The notes below the pieces were generated by a model. It did no database searches, was not told where the DNA came from, and was given only the letters and a program-made list of their open reading frames with translations. Made by a program: the position numbers and the translations under genes. This document shows, piece after piece, positions 1 to 12,115 of a stretch of DNA of 64,000 nucleotides; position 1 is the stretch's first letter, and every line of letters starts with the position of its first letter. The DNA is from Papaver somniferum (Eukaryota > Streptophyta > Magnoliopsida > Ranunculales > Papaveraceae): the NCBI RefSeq assembly GCF_003573695.1, contig NC_039362.1, positions 2,826,929 to 2,890,928 on the forward strand, in the 5' to 3' direction.

Positions 1-164
1 GGTTTAAATCTTAATATAAACTGAAACATCTATTCTGGTGTAGTGAAATAAAATGCTACTTAGAAATTAAGTTTAGCTTAGTCAGATTTTAGGTTTTACT
101 GTTCAAAATCTTTTATGAGTTAAAATGATGATGATATTATAGGTGGAATCCAGGGTACGAAGTA

Positions 165-560
165 GCCTGGTGTACAAACTGGTGCATCAGCCTATTTCCT
201 ATGAGAAGTGGCCTGTTTATGTGTACGAATACTTTATTTCATTCATGTTTTATAGGTGTGTACAAACTAGTACACATGTGAAAATAATGACTCCACAAGC
301 TTATGCTTGCATAAATAACTAGGGTGTACAAACTAGTACACATGTGAAATTTATGACTCCATAAGCTTATTTATGCAATACTAGAGTGTACAAACTAGTA
401 CACATGCGAAAATAATGACTCCTTAATATTATGCTTGCATAAATAACTAGGATATACAAACTAGTACACTTGTGAAAAATAATGACTTCATGAGCTTGTG
501 CTTGCATAAATAACTAGGGCGTACTAACTAGTATACTTGTGAAAGTAATGACTCAGTAAG
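165..560. repeat. GTGTAC/GTACAC inverted-pair minisatellite, array A
   Basis: About five imperfect units of 65-70 bp. Each holds the near-palindrome GTGTACAAACTAGTACAC followed by a spacer with GTGAAAATAATGACTCC, CTTATGCTTGCATAAATAACT and close variants. Every unit could fold into a small hairpin. Two more isolated pairs (GTGTACATAATTGTACAC at about 655, and a degenerate one near 690) lie just downstream, and another sits at about 1930. No reading frame of note. Confidence 0.85.
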
Positions 561-1029
561 CTTATACTTACGTGTTTTTTTTTTTTTTGCATCGAGTCCA
601 TGTCTTATGTAGCATATAGAGTAACTATGTGTTGCACGCCTGTTGATTCTTGATGTGTACATAATTGTACACATACTGATTTTTAATGTACACATAGTCG
701 TACACCTGTAGATCCTTATATGCGCACAATATCTTACTATTGGCTTTAGACTTATATTTATTCATTGGAAAATGCATGGTTATGTGAATGAAAGAAAGGC
801 TACTGAAGCACTGCTATAGTCACCACTTTGAAAAAGAAAAGAAGAACGTATGTGGTAAATATGAGTAGTAGAATTTAATGTTTTGTATTAAAAGTATGTG
901 TTTGACTTTAGGGTCCAAATCATGTTGTTGTAACAACTTGTTCTACTGGTGCATATTCAATTGATGATGCTGCGGGATGATTCAGTTTTTTGGGCTAAAT
1001 CTTATGACTTTAGGGTCTAAATCAGTTTG

Positions 1030-1540
1030 ATGTGCATGTTTTACAGGGGTGTATATATTGGTGCATCTGTGTAAATCTTATGAAAAAGTACAATTTCCTT
1101 GTTTTACAATGGTGTACATATTAGTGCACCTGTGGGAAGTAACTCCTATGAAAAAATAGGTTTGTGTGCGGTTGTGAATGATTAGCTTTATGCATGTTTT
1201 GAAGCGGTGTACGTATTGGTGCACCTCTATAATTCCCATGTAAAAGTAGGTTCGTGTGTGGTTATGAATGATCGTTTTTCTGCATGTTTTGCAGGGGTGT
1301 ACACATTGGTGCACCTGTGTAATTCCCATGAATAAGTGTGCCAGAGTGTGAATATGAACGATCGATTTTATGCATGTTTTACAGGGGTGTACACATTGGT
1401 ACACCAGTGTATTTTCAATGAAAAGTAGGTTTGTTTGTGGCTATGAATGATCGACTTTAGGAATGTTTCACATGGATGAATATATTGATGCACCAATATA
1501 CTTCTCATGAAAAAGTAGGTCTGGGTGTGAGCATGATTGA
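1030..1540. repeat. GTGTAC-type minisatellite, array B (~90 bp units)
   Basis: Five to six units with a spacing of about 90 bp where the later units are best preserved (about 1205, 1297, 1385). Each carries a core like GTGTACACATTGGTGCACC followed by an AATTCCCATGAAAAAGTAGG-type spacer and ATGAATGATCGA. The core shares the GTGTAC half with array A but the spacer is unrelated. Because stop codons are rare in the unit, long antisense reading frames run through it; these are repeat artefacts. Confidence 0.8.
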
Positions 1541-2280
1541 TTGATCTGTTGTGCATGTTAGTAATCTCGTTTTTGGTAAAGTGCAACGAATCACTGTACT
1601 GGGATGTTTCGAAGCCATATTAAGTTTGTGTAGTAATGCCCACATGGATTGTGTCTCTGACCATAAACCGAGTAAATTTTTATTTTGATCGTTTTCTTGT
1701 TTTGTTCTCTTATGTGGATGTTGGTGAAAGGATAATCACTTTCTTTTCAAGCTGCGATTTCTTATGTTCATTGGTTTGTCCTCGATGCAGGTTATCTGCT
1801 AAACTTACCTCTGCAAATCTGGATGTTACCCAACTGGAGCTTGGCGTGGTTGGTATTTTAATCAGTCTGTGCAGATTAGGGTGGCAGTTTGGCTATTATA
1901 GACTCTGGATTTTTTGGATCTTTGCAGCGGTGTACATAATTGTACACATCAATGTAAATTAAAAATAATTAAAAATGAAAATTATATAGTCATATGGGTA
2001 CTCTTTTTGTAGCTCTCGGAAAGAGCTTTCCGAATATATAAAGTTTGAGAATTTTGGACAAACGGTTCAAAAGATAAATTGATTTTTATTTTATTAATTT
2101 ATTATTTAAAATTGCTGACATCATCATGAATCAGTTTGGATTAAATTACAAATATTTGGACTAAATTGTAAACAGAAAAGTTTTTGTGTACTTTCCATTA
2201 AAAAGAACTAATTTGTACCTAGTTAAATATGTAATGACTAAATAGTATATTTGAATGTGATTTTGGATTAAACCGTATTT
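1541..2280. other. unassigned, no supported gene
   Basis: An ATG-initiated + frame of 108 codons (1636-1962) is present. It matches no family I recognise, is hydrophobic at its end and runs into a GTGTAC inverted pair at about 1930, so I do not call it a gene. The rest is AT-rich without motifs. Confidence 0.4.
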
Positions 2281-2351
2281 CTTCCTTTATGAACGGGGTA
2301 GGTGAAGGGATTCAAAGTCCCCGCACCATACCCGCCCCATTGCCATCCCTA
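2281..2351 (-). mobile_element. possible hAT terminal remnant
   Basis: Read on the minus strand the segment begins TAGGGATGGCAATGGGGCGG and continues G-rich. That style of terminus is familiar from plant hAT elements. No partner end or 8-bp duplication was found, so at most a single end survives. Confidence 0.35.
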
Positions 2352-3970
2352 GGACCAGGAGAAACCAATTTCATTTCTCCATTTCTTCCTCGCGACCAAG
2401 ACAGCTGCACCAAGTACCCAACGGTGGTGAGTCAGGGTCTTGTGGTTGTTCCTCAAAGGCTAGTTAGGTTCTAGTTGAGAAGAATAGGGACTTGGGAAGT
2501 CGAGGTTGCTGGCAGAACTTTCAAACCGAGGATACTAGGAAAGACCAAGTTCTTGCAATGGAATTCGAAGATAGATGGTGGTTGATTGATGAGCAACTAG
2601 AATCAGTGTAGGTTTAGGAAGAAATGGGTACAAATTGGTAGAGATTTAAAGTCAGTTTCATGTCGAGAAAACAGAGTTGCTGCCACTGGATCCCGAGTAA
2701 ATGGAAAAGATTGAAAGTGGGTTTGAATGATTGAATGAATGTGGGTATGAACTCGTGTTTGCAGGGAAGGAGATATTGAGAGCTGAAGATTGTATCATCA
2801 CCAGAACGCACAATTAGTGCTTGAGAAAATGCCTGAAATACTTCTTCACGATTCAAGTTCAGCTGTACTAGCTTACTGCTCCAAGTTTTCCATGGGTTCT
2901 GGTGAGAAGTTTCAATACAAGACAGAGAAGAACAACGAGGAGTTATTGCCAGTTTTAGTCATTGTTGTGTCAAGGATGCAGACATCCTAGCCATGGCCTT
3001 TGTTCTCAGATGTTTTTTAAAGTTTATGCAGCTTGGTTTCATCAGTGTTTGCCATGAGTTCAATGGTTGTGTTTAGGAGTTTCTGGCAATGAATAGGACT
3101 CTTATTTAGAAGCTAGCAGGAAAAGGAGACTTGGTTACCAATCTAGTTCAATTTTTGGATAGGTTTTGAGCCGAGAAAACAGCCAACATGTGTTGTCTTT
3201 ACCGTCAGTTTGGAGTAGTGTATGGCGGAGATTTGAAGCTTAAAGAGCTTGTATTGAACAAGGACTGTTGGGTCGGTTTTAGGTTACAAAATTGCAGGGG
3301 TTTGGAAGAATAAATTGAGAGTTATAAAGGACCCTCCACTGGCAGAAGGGATCATCCCATAGACCCCTCACGACTGTCGTCAACAACCAACTCTGCTCCT
3401 CTCCAATCATCACCACCAGCTCCATTCACGTCACCAGCATATCCACTAGCATACCCACCTACATATATCACACCGTCATCTGCATACCACCTGCTTAACC
3501 ACCTACAACAGCAGTATCATCGCCACCAATAGTATCTCATATAGCCCCTGCATATCTCCATCATCATACCAACATCAGCTCATACATCTACAACATCAAC
3601 AACAACAGTTGCAGTCCATTTACCCACCAGTTCACCTGCACCAGCTCCTCCATGATCCATTGCCAGTACCTTCACGCCACAACAGACTACAAGGCAGCCA
3701 TATCAACAGCAAGTGACACCCACAGTTCTCGCATCCAGGCCATCACCATCGCTACATCACTTCACGAGCTGGACACTTTGTGTTTTGGTTTGAATTGCTT
3801 TTTAGTTCTGTTTGTAGCTTGCTGTGTTGCTTTAGTTGATTATGAACACCAGTAGCTAAGCATTGATTAGGGACGATTTTCTTGACTGGAGGGGACACCA
3901 AAGGCCTCTGCCATTCCATCCCTTGGATAGAGAGTGAGGGCAGAGCTTTTGGTTTTTGACGTCCAAACAT
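2352..3970. other. unassigned; C/A-rich Pro/Ser/Thr/Gln-coding stretch
   Basis: No recognisable domain. From about 3350 to 3780 the + strand is rich in CCA, CAC, CAT and CAA triplets and would encode proline-, serine-, threonine- and glutamine-rich peptide if the frame were open, but stops and shifts interrupt it. It could be decayed coding sequence of a transposon or of a host gene. Confidence 0.3.
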
Positions 3971-5520
3971 GAATTCAAGTTGAGATTTAAAAAGCCTGTT
4001 TTCTCGTAATTATTTCGTTATTGCTCAATTTCTACCGTGTTAATATTATTTATGGATTATTTGTTGATTGTTTAAGTTCGAAATTAAATAATTAACTCAT
4101 AATTCTATTGTTAATTTAGATTTTCTTCGACCCGTAATTGTCTAGAAATATAAACACAAGTAGAATATATGGGTATTGATGATGAGACTTTGTCAAGTAC
4201 CCATATGTAGAAATTGACTCCACAGTATTAGGTAATTCATGCTTTTGATTTTATCACTAGGAACAATTTTATCTCATAAAACTTAAAGCATTTGTTTAAG
4301 TCACACCTAGAGAGCATACTTCTAGGAAACTTGATAAGTAGAATCCGGTAGTCAAGCGCTTCCTTGTCATCAGAATCTAGGTATATTTTCAAAAAACAGA
4401 GTTTCGGCTTACAAGTTATCAACCAAACTATTCATCGGGTAGGTAGATATGCGTTTTAAGACATATTCAACTTATAAAAAGGACATTAAACCTCGTATAT
4501 AAGTCTACCTCTGATTTGAATCACACATTTTTGTCACTTTTAATCACTAAAATCTCAAAACCCAAATTTTTTTCACTTCTTCTTCTTCCTCTCAAAAATC
4601 TCAACTCTCTCACATAAATCTGGTTTCTCTATTAATTTACCACTAGTAATTTAATTTTTAATCAATCCTTAAAATTCCTAACTAATCAAATCTAATCATA
4701 ATATTAACACTAATTATGTAAGGGTATTTATGCTATTATCAAAAATAAATGGATAAAGGGTGATGGGTTTTTTTACCCGGTGGCCCTATTTTGACACCAT
4801 TAGGCATTCCCCAAAACAGGTTTCAATTTTTGAACTATACGTAGTTACCTTAGTTTTGGACCTTTGGGTGTTAGCCCAGCATTGAATCGAGTTAGACAAT
4901 ATTCAAAATTGATGCGTGTATACTGTTAATCATCTACATCTCCTAGCAAAATTAACTTCTTCCACGACACACACCACAACTATTTGTTTGGATTATCGGG
5001 TCTAAATAACTTTTCATCTGCTTGGGAGGACACCACATCGCATTGTAAATCAGCATTACTACTAATATGATTTTTTTATTTTATTTTGATCGGCTGTGAA
5101 ATATGCCTCTGCTAATGCGATTCTGTGAATGGAACTACTGAAATAAACCTTTGCTACTTGATATTCATCTATTTCTAAATACATTTCCATATATGTAAAT
5201 CGTGAGAGTATTTCTTTGTGTAACTTATAAGTTCTTCTTCATCCTCGACTGCCTTTCGTCTATGCTTTGCCTCTTGGACCTTGTCTGGATGGAATGTTGT
5301 CATGATGCAATACCATAACCTACTGAGTATTTCTGTAAGATCATATTTTATGAGTCACATCTTACTTATTTGTTTTATCACTGGGGGTGTTTACGTTTCG
5401 TTGTCGTTGGAAAAGCTATTATGATATATTTGCGTCAAGAGAAAAATGTACTACTTGATATTACTTGAAGCAAAAAAGTTTTATTTTTCATAAGTTTAGC
5501 CCTACCCTACACTAATTCCT
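3971..5520. other. AT-rich intergenic DNA; hairpin and promoter-like patch
   Basis: Near 4166-4207 the segments ATATGGGTA and TACCCATAT flank a short spacer and could form a hairpin. Near 4473-4625 a TATA-like TTATAAAAAGG is followed by a pyrimidine-rich leader (CTTCTTCTTCTTCCTCTC), as in plant 5' UTRs, but no open frame follows. The rest shows nothing I can assign. Confidence 0.35.
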
Positions 5521-5524
5521 AAGT

Positions 5525-5590
5525 CGGTCCCTGTGCCGGATGTAGCATTTTATCAGCACCCGAGTTCAATAAATTCTTTAGCTTAAGGCA
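5525..5590 (+). repeat. dispersed repeat fragment (family R1)
   Basis: Contains GCCGGATGTAGCATTTTATC followed by AGCACCCGAGT and AAATTCTTTAGCTTA. Similar segments recur near 15962-16040, 45043-45118 and 46138-46202, usually preceded by a TATCATCTC..ATTTGGCATGGA module. Its function is unknown. Confidence 0.6.
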
Positions 5591-5774
5591 TGTTCTTTTG
5601 GATATGGCAAATTAATAGATTTGCCATATATGCATCCACTATGGGTATGTCAAAGTGCCAACTTTCTGACATATAGACATACACGATGGAGTTTCCATCG
5701 ACCGATGATCAAACCGTCTCCGAGTAATTTTATATATCTCTCCTTCTCTACCACTTAAATCTTGACTTTAAAAG

Positions 5775-5784
5775 ATAAAAATAG
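5775..5784. repeat. left target-site duplication of the MULE
   Basis: ATAAAAATAG, identical to 15306-15315 on the other side of the element. Confidence 0.8.
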
Positions 5785-5950
5785 AGAAAAGGCTTAAGAA
5801 ATTCACTGTTTCTTGGAAAGGGGCATGGAAGGTTTGGAACATAAATAAGAGGCAGATTTGTGCGAGTCGGACTCGCTGTGACTCGTTGAGTTAACTCTAT
5901 CCGTTTTAGACTAAACTGCCCTCCCTGGTTAGTTAGGTTAACTACCCTGG
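5785..5950 (+). repeat. left terminal inverted repeat of the MULE
   Basis: Aligns with the reverse complement of 15145-15305, at roughly 75-80 percent by eye. GAGTCG/ACTCG-like motifs and TTAACTACCCTGG are conserved in both. Confidence 0.8.
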
Positions 5951-5984
5951 TTAGGTTAGCTCTGGTTAGGTTAGTGGTGAATCG

Positions 5985-6060
5985 GGTTATAAAGAAAACT
6001 CTCTTCTATAAAAGTCTCAGTTTCTTCACTCCTGCCTCTTCTTCTCTACAGCAATTCTGC
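5985..6060 (+). promoter_or_regulatory. TATA-like promoter patch inside the left end of the MULE
   Basis: GGTTATAAAGAAAAC and, about 20 bases on, TTCTATAAAAGTC precede a pyrimidine-rich leader (CTTCTTCTCTAC). This lies just inside the left inverted repeat and points into the element, toward the receptor-kinase fragment. Promoter activity is inferred only. Confidence 0.35.
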
Positions 6061-7719
6061 AAAATGTTCTGGAAGATGCAAGATGGTTTTAACTTAATCC
6101 AATTGTCCAATTGATGATTAACTACTACCGTTATTGTTCTTCATACCGCTATAAATATCTCCAACCGAACATGAGTTCAAAATTGGAGTTGGGTTGATAT
6201 GCAACGAAGATTAGATAACTGCAACCAGTTCTTTATCTAGTGGGAGATAAAGAAGAGATATACTACCTAAAGATAAAAATTGGGTTCCTTCATTTTTACC
6301 TAAAGAAGTTGAGAAATTTAAAGACCCATTTGCTAGAATCTTTTTTAAATGATTGATAGACTACCAATACAGGTTGGGTTTTTCCATATCCATTTATATC
6401 CCTGCTGTTCTTCATCATAATTTTACATAGCTTTTAATTTTTATGAATCTCTTCTTGTTTTAGTGACTTTAATTTCAGCTAACTTAATCAAATCTTAGTT
6501 ACCGTGCAGCATTGTAGTCTCAGTGTTTGTGAAATTATCTATGAGAACAGTTTTTGTTCCTGATCTTTTATTGATGGGCTTTTGTTATAGGTTCTCTCCG
6601 TGATGTTAGGTAAATTAGTTCATCCAGATATAAACAAGTAAGGATATTGTGTTTGATAATGATATTGTGAAAGGTTCTATTTTGGGGTGTGGTTTGATTT
6701 TGTTTTGATTAGTGTAGACTCCATTAAATAAGGATGCATTGCATAGAACGTTGATTGTGTACATATGTTGATTCAAGCAGGAGCTAATGTATGTATAAAT
6801 GACAATTTTTTTTGATGTTTTATTTTACTAAGATTTTGAGTGTATATGATATTAACCAGATGCAAAGGTTCTACTAGTAAGGGATCTTATTGAAGCTAAC
6901 AATGAGAGGGAGAAGAATATAACTGAAGGAACACCTTACTCGCTTCCATCCCGATCGCATTCTGGTGTCTAGGTTGATGACAATATGTCCGAGGTAATCA
7001 TTTCCTCCCATTGGAAACTAGTAAATTCACAATATATGCAGATATAATAGGTTCTTTATACATTTTGTTTATTAGCTATGATCGAGTTCAGTCATAGATA
7101 ACTTAAAGCAAAGTAGAAGAAGGCATTGCTTACCTTAACCTGGAATGCAGTCATGTAACCTGTGAGTAAGATATCAGAACTTGCAGGTCACAAATTCTAA
7201 ACGTGACTGCTTATATAGTGGTTACTATTCAGCTTAGATCTCGTAGAACTTGCATTGTTTTATACAGCAATTGATCCGCGTACCCAATTTATTTTATACA
7301 ATCTTTTCATTATGGTACCCTGTTAATTTTATAGACCGTCTGAAATATAATACATATTTAAATGAATGCGTCGTCGCGGATTAGGAAATATTTAAACCTA
7401 CCAATTCTTAGTAAAGCAACTCTACTGGAGGACAAGGTTTAGAAGCAACACAACTACAACAGTACATTGTACATGTGCTCTTTACCCATCTCTTTATATC
7501 TCTCATTTTCAATTTTTTTTATGTATATTGTCGTGGGCTTCTTACATTAACTAGATGCCAAAGTTGTACAACAGAATGGTTCACTATGTTGCTGGGATGG
7601 CAGTAAACGTGATAAGTTCACTGATATTTATCACTGTTGAAAACCGAGGATTATTTTCATACACGGTGCGAGGTCAAAGATTATGGAGTGCTGGACCTGT
7701 TCTTTATAGATATGGTTAC
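6061..7719. other. MULE interior, unassigned
   Basis: No domain recognised. Exon-sized open stretches (for example about 6860-6970) exist but match no family I know. By position it could contain decayed upstream exons or introns of the receptor-kinase gene. Confidence 0.3.
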
Positions 7720-8890
7720 CATGTAGGCTGCAGTTTTATTGGGAACTTAGATCTCTGTGATCCTCAGATTATGAAACCCTATCAAGGTTCACTGGTGTTT
7801 CCTGCAATGTTACTACACAGTCCTCATGCTGAAAGTGAAGAAGCACCATGCAGGTTGCAGATCGTATAATTACTCAGCATCTCAAGTGAGATGAGTTTTG
7901 TTTTGTATCTCATATAAATGAACACCCAGTTAATATTATTTGTATTTATGTTTTTATTGCATCCCTTACTAAACTGTCCTCTCTTTATCTTAAAGGGATC
8001 CGTATTGGAGCAATATCAGCAATGGGTCTAGCCACTGTTACAGTGTTTTGTTTCTTTTGGATTCGCTTATTGGCAAAGAAAGAAAGAGCAGCAAAAAGAT
8101 AAATGAAGTCAAGAAACAAACAACAATGGATGAACGTAAGTATCAAATTTGTTAAAATCTTTGACGTGCCTTTCCAAAACCTAATTATCATTCTCTTTAT
8201 TCACCCAAATCTTCTTTGTTATTTTGTTTGTTAAAGGAACTAAAGTGGTCCTATTCCATGGCGATCTTCCATATTCTTCGAGTGATATAGTAGAAAAGCT
8301 CGAGTCACTTGATGTTGAGGATGTGCTTGGATCTGGAGGATTTGGTACCGTATACACGATGATGATGAATGATCGTACTAGATTTGTTGTTAAAGGGAAT
8401 CGATAATTGTCTAGCATTAAACATGTAAACCTTGTCAATTTGCGAGGTTATTGCCAGTTTCCTTGCTTGTGATATATGATTATCTAATATTGGGAAAATT
8501 AGATCATTTCCTGCATGGTACGCTTATCTACCTTGAAATAACTCACCCCTCTTTTTAAAAGCTAAACTCTAGCTTGGTCTGGTCATTGATATATTTTTCC
8601 TACTTTATTTCTTTCTTTTTTTCCGTTTCAGAAACCTTTCAAGGGAATTAAACAACCCTTGAAGTGGAATACTCGGTTAAGGATGACTCTTGATTCTGCT
8701 CGAGGACTGGCATACTTACGCCATGATTGTTGTCCAGGGATTTTTCACCGCAACATTAACAACCAATACCCTCGTTGATCAAAACTGGAGCCACATATCT
8801 CTGATTTTGGTCTTGTCAGCGTTTGGCAGATGAGGACACCCATGTAACCACTGTAGTTGCAGGCACTTTCAGTTACTTGGCACCAGGTGA
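7720..8890 (+). pseudogene. LRR receptor-like kinase pseudogene (FEI / At5g62710-like)
   Basis: Four pieces lie in the order expected of an LRR receptor kinase. First, the end of the ectodomain with SFIGNLDLC and FPAMLLHSPHAESEEAP (about 7735-7850). Second, a juxtamembrane/membrane piece, IRIGAISAMGLATVTVFCFF then WIRLLAKKERAAKR, followed directly by a stop (7998-8101). Third, the N-lobe with VLFHGDLPYSS, EKLESLD and the Gly-rich loop GSGGFGTVYTMMMND (8245-8370), then a 15-20 residue deletion and a stop before KHVNLVNLRGYC. Fourth, the catalytic region with RLRMTLDSARGLAYL, HDCCPG, SDFGLVS and ADEDTHVTTVVAGTFSYL (8665-8888). The catalytic loop reads HRNINN where kinases have HRDIKxxN, so the catalytic Asp and Lys are both lost. 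Stops and frameshifts make it non-functional. Intron positions survive, so it was copied from genomic DNA. Such kinases act in the plasma membrane; FEI kinases influence cell-wall function. Confidence 0.85.
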
Positions 8891-10176
8891 GTTATCTGTT
8901 TATTTCATCTTTGAGGTTTTAAATCCCCAAGCATTGGAAAGCTCAGAATTTTGGATAGATTGCGACTCCTCCAAAATCAACAGAAAAAGGTTACAACAAC
9001 CATCTAATGTGAAATCCGATATTGCTAATCTCTTTCCTTTCTACTACCTAGTCAAGAATATGCTACTACACATCTGTAAGATGTCATATGAATTAAAATT
9101 GCATGTAATCAATTTTTTACCTGCACCATTCATGCGGGTACACTGTTACTTTACCAGCATTATTTATGCGGGTATACTGTAACATTACCAGCATTATTTA
9201 TGTAGTCATTCACTAGAAATCCAGGACATATTAAGAACAACCACTCTCTGAAATGAATTTCAAAAATACAGTTCGAGTGGATAATGTTTCTTTTACTAAA
9301 GCCAATGAACAAGCATGCATCAGACTAAAAATTAGAGATTTTGCAGGTGTCTTTAGGAGGTGCACAACAATTTTTTTGGAGACGCATTAAATGCAGAATG
9401 CATAGATATAAGTGATGCAGTAAATTGGTGCTGGAAGCTAGAGATAAAGGATGTATTGATAGAGACATGCTTGAAAGGAATAATTGACTTTTATGCTGGA
9501 AATGTCAACACCATCTCATAGCCTTACTCAGATGTCCTTGTCGATACTGCAGTGAAACTTTAAGTCTTTCAATTCATGAAACTATATGTTCTTTAATAGA
9601 AACTGAAATAAGCCAGATGATTGCGCGGCTAAGTTAAGTAGGAAATGTCATGTGTCTTTAGATTGGTCAGATAGACCTCCAGATGACATTTCTAATTTTT
9701 TAGTATGCTCTTAAAACTTCTTTGCATCAAAAATTAATAAAGTCAGTATGTTTGTGTATGATGGTATTCATGTTGGTCTGCATGGACTGTAAGTCTAAAA
9801 GCATCAAGTGAATAGAACTTAGATTTGACAACGTTATTTATGCAGTACATCTGTCAAACTACCCGAGTTATTTATACAGTTTTCCAGTCAGTATCGGACT
9901 TATCATCATTCAACTAGTACCACCATGCGGCCCATCATTCAACTAGTACCACCACCGTTCCAACCATTTACACGGTTACACCTAAATTCAGGTAGGCCTA
10001 CTTACTGTAGATGTTTGGGGGTAGTTTGACATTCCTACATTTTCGTGTAAAAGTCGGCAATGCAATTGAAATACAAAACTATTAACAACATTTTTTTATC
10101 TGTATTCATCCTTGTACAATCTGTGTTTGAAATAAAACAGTACCTCAAATCCTGACTGATTATATATAATACCACC
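8891..10176. other. MULE interior with short direct repeats, no gene
   Basis: At about 9120-9215 a ~33 bp unit containing TTACCAGCATTATTTATG is repeated two to three times. At about 9900-9955 CATCATTCAACTAGTACCAC occurs twice. I could not assign kinase C-lobe sequence here. Confidence 0.4.
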
Positions 10177-10468
10177 CAAATCAGTACCTATTTTAATTTG
10201 TGTGCCACAAATCAGCAGATTCAGCTTATATTATAAGAATTTTTATGGTACCACGCAACCTTAAAATGTTACTTAAAACACATACATTGCCTTCCATTTG
10301 GTATAAAATAAATTGGGTACATGACGGAAGCGACCATATAAAATAAATTGGGTACACAACAAAAACGACCCTATAAAAAAAATTAGGTATGCTGCTCACG
10401 TGTCTTATTGAATAAAATGAGTAGCTGGTGCAATAGGTGGTATAAATTAAAATGGGCACCTGAGTCGG
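10177..10468. mobile_element. MITE-like inverted-repeat element, ~290 bp
   Basis: The left end CAAATCAGTACCTATTTTAA and the right end read inverted, CGACTCAGGTGCCCATTTTA, are similar; both are followed by ATTTGTGTGCCAC- or ATTTATACCACC-like sequence. Inside are three ~36 bp units starting TATAAAATAAATTGGGTAC. No clear target duplication, so the superfamily is open. Confidence 0.45.
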
Positions 10469-11507
10469 ATGTTCGTACAAAAAAAAAGTTACTATTTCGT
10501 TGGAAGATGTTTTAACATGATGTCAGGTATTTGGTCTAACTTTTCCAGAGTGACTAAAATTGTCAGAAAATCTCATACTGAAAAGAGAAGCATCCAAGAT
10601 TTTATTAGGCATGTACTCGTATATCAGCATATTTTCATCCCCTTCCACACAACAGCCTAACGAGATTCAGTGCTGGAGTTTTTAAGCTCACTATAACTTC
10701 ACTCATAAACTCTTATAGACCCTGTATATCGAGAGACTTTATACTTTTATTTCTTGCCCGTCTGCTAACGCTCCCTGGAAATAAGCAGGTAAAGTCACTG
10801 CCAGCTTATAATGTTAAAGCAGTCCAAGAACAAGAATCTACCTTGTAAGCTGGTCCAGAACCTCCTGAACCAAGCTTATTCGAACAATGAAATTGTTTGT
10901 AGCAATATCTAGAGTCTCATGTCTTTCTTTTGCATTCCTGGTTTCATACTAAACTATAAATTCATGTTCTGGCAAAGACTAGACAATTATATGTACTAGG
11001 CTTTTCGAAGCTAAATGTTAAGAGCAGTACCTCTTTTTTTTTGTCATCCACCTCCAACAAAGGTATGTGTACACATCGATTACGAAGGCTCCGTATAACA
11101 ATCTGCAGGGTTTTTTAAGAAAAATGTTAGAACTTATATTATGACTGAGTTTTCAAATAGACCACAAATCAGCAACACATGAATGGTACCCGTGTTGTTT
11201 CACTTTATTTTTTTCTTAATGCGTTGTCACTGGAAACTTTGTCCGGGAATCCTATTCTTTCAGCTGATTGGTTTTCATTGTCGATTCGGTGGCAGTTGTA
11301 GAATTCACTGTACAACGAAATCATCAAGTTTCTGGTTAGTTTTCACAGAACGAAAAACCTTAATGAGTAATAGAAACAACCATTCTTGTGCAATGGACAT
11401 CAAGTCAACCTAAATATATAAAGTTAATAGCAGAGAAAAGAAAGCCATCTAAGCCTTTCAAAGTAAAACAAAAAATAAATAGATAAAACAAGTAAGTTTT
11501 GGTACAT
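10469..11507. other. MULE interior, unassigned
   Basis: No recognisable coding, RNA or repeat signal. Short open frames only. Confidence 0.3.
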
Positions 11508-11606
11508 ACAAGGGTAGAAATCAGCACATGCCCCAGCTCTTCCAAGAATTGAAAGCTCAGCATCATCTCCTTTGAAGTAAGAGTGCACTTGATGAGGACC
11601 CAGCAA
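11508..11606 (-). pseudogene. exon-like fragment of unknown gene
   Basis: The minus strand has an open stretch encoding GPHQVHSYFKGDDAELSI and LGRAGACADFYPC, immediately followed by GTATGT, a plausible splice donor. I do not recognise the family. It lies in the same orientation as the decarboxylase fragment upstream on that strand and could be a neighbouring exon of an unrelated captured gene. Confidence 0.3.
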
Positions 11607-11887
11607 TGTATCCGTATCAGTATTTACCTATGGATATTAGGAGTGAGACTAGTGTCGTCCAACGGTCCAAGTAAAGTAAACCATGAAGCCATGACCCAAT
11701 AGAATCACCAGCGCTTATCGAATGGCTTCCCTATTCTAACTTATTGAAAGCTCTACCTGCATGCAGATAAATGACAAAATGGGTAACTATCAAAGAAAAA
11801 GACATATCGGAAAGAAATTAACCTTGCTATTGGTTTTTCCATGCTAATGCCTTCGTTCATTCTACCTAATGTGCACTGTAAGGGTAT

Positions 11888-12115
11888 ACTTCACCCGCTT
11901 GCGTAGAGAATTAGTGGTAGATGTGGACGGGTCTCTTTCACTGAATCGACTATCTGTTTTAGATAAGGCAGACTGAATTCTTCAAAATCTACAGGACTTA
12001 ATTCTGTGGCCCATGAATCAAATATCTGTGCGGCTTGTGCTCGTGCTCCATTGTCAGCTTGGTATTTAATTTATTTGGCCATCGAATCTGTAAATTTCTG
12101 GAGGAGTGCGTGCAG
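11888..12115 (-). pseudogene. uroporphyrinogen decarboxylase fragment
   Basis: Minus-strand translation gives HALLQKFTDSMAK, a stop, IKYQADNGAR, AQAAQIFDSWATELSPVDF, EEFSLPYLKQIVDSVKETRP and HLPLILYASG. This is the central part of plant plastid uroporphyrinogen decarboxylase (HEME1 type), the enzyme that converts uroporphyrinogen III to coproporphyrinogen III in heme and chlorophyll synthesis. The fragment carries an in-frame stop and a two-residue insertion (GARAQAAQIFD against the family's usual GAQAVQIFD), and frame is lost soon after LYASG, so it is dead. It lies inside the MULE on the strand opposite to the receptor-kinase fragment, with no linking exons recognised, which points to capture of two unlinked genes. 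Confidence 0.85.

Noticed and set aside
1078..1586. Minus-strand proteins of 72-108 residues over array B
   Set aside because: They are translations of a tandem repeat lacking stops; Cys/His-rich look comes from the repeated unit (TGCAT, GTGTAC).
1636..1962. Host gene for a 108-residue membrane protein
   Set aside because: No family resemblance, no promoter or splice context, and it runs through a GTGTAC repeat.
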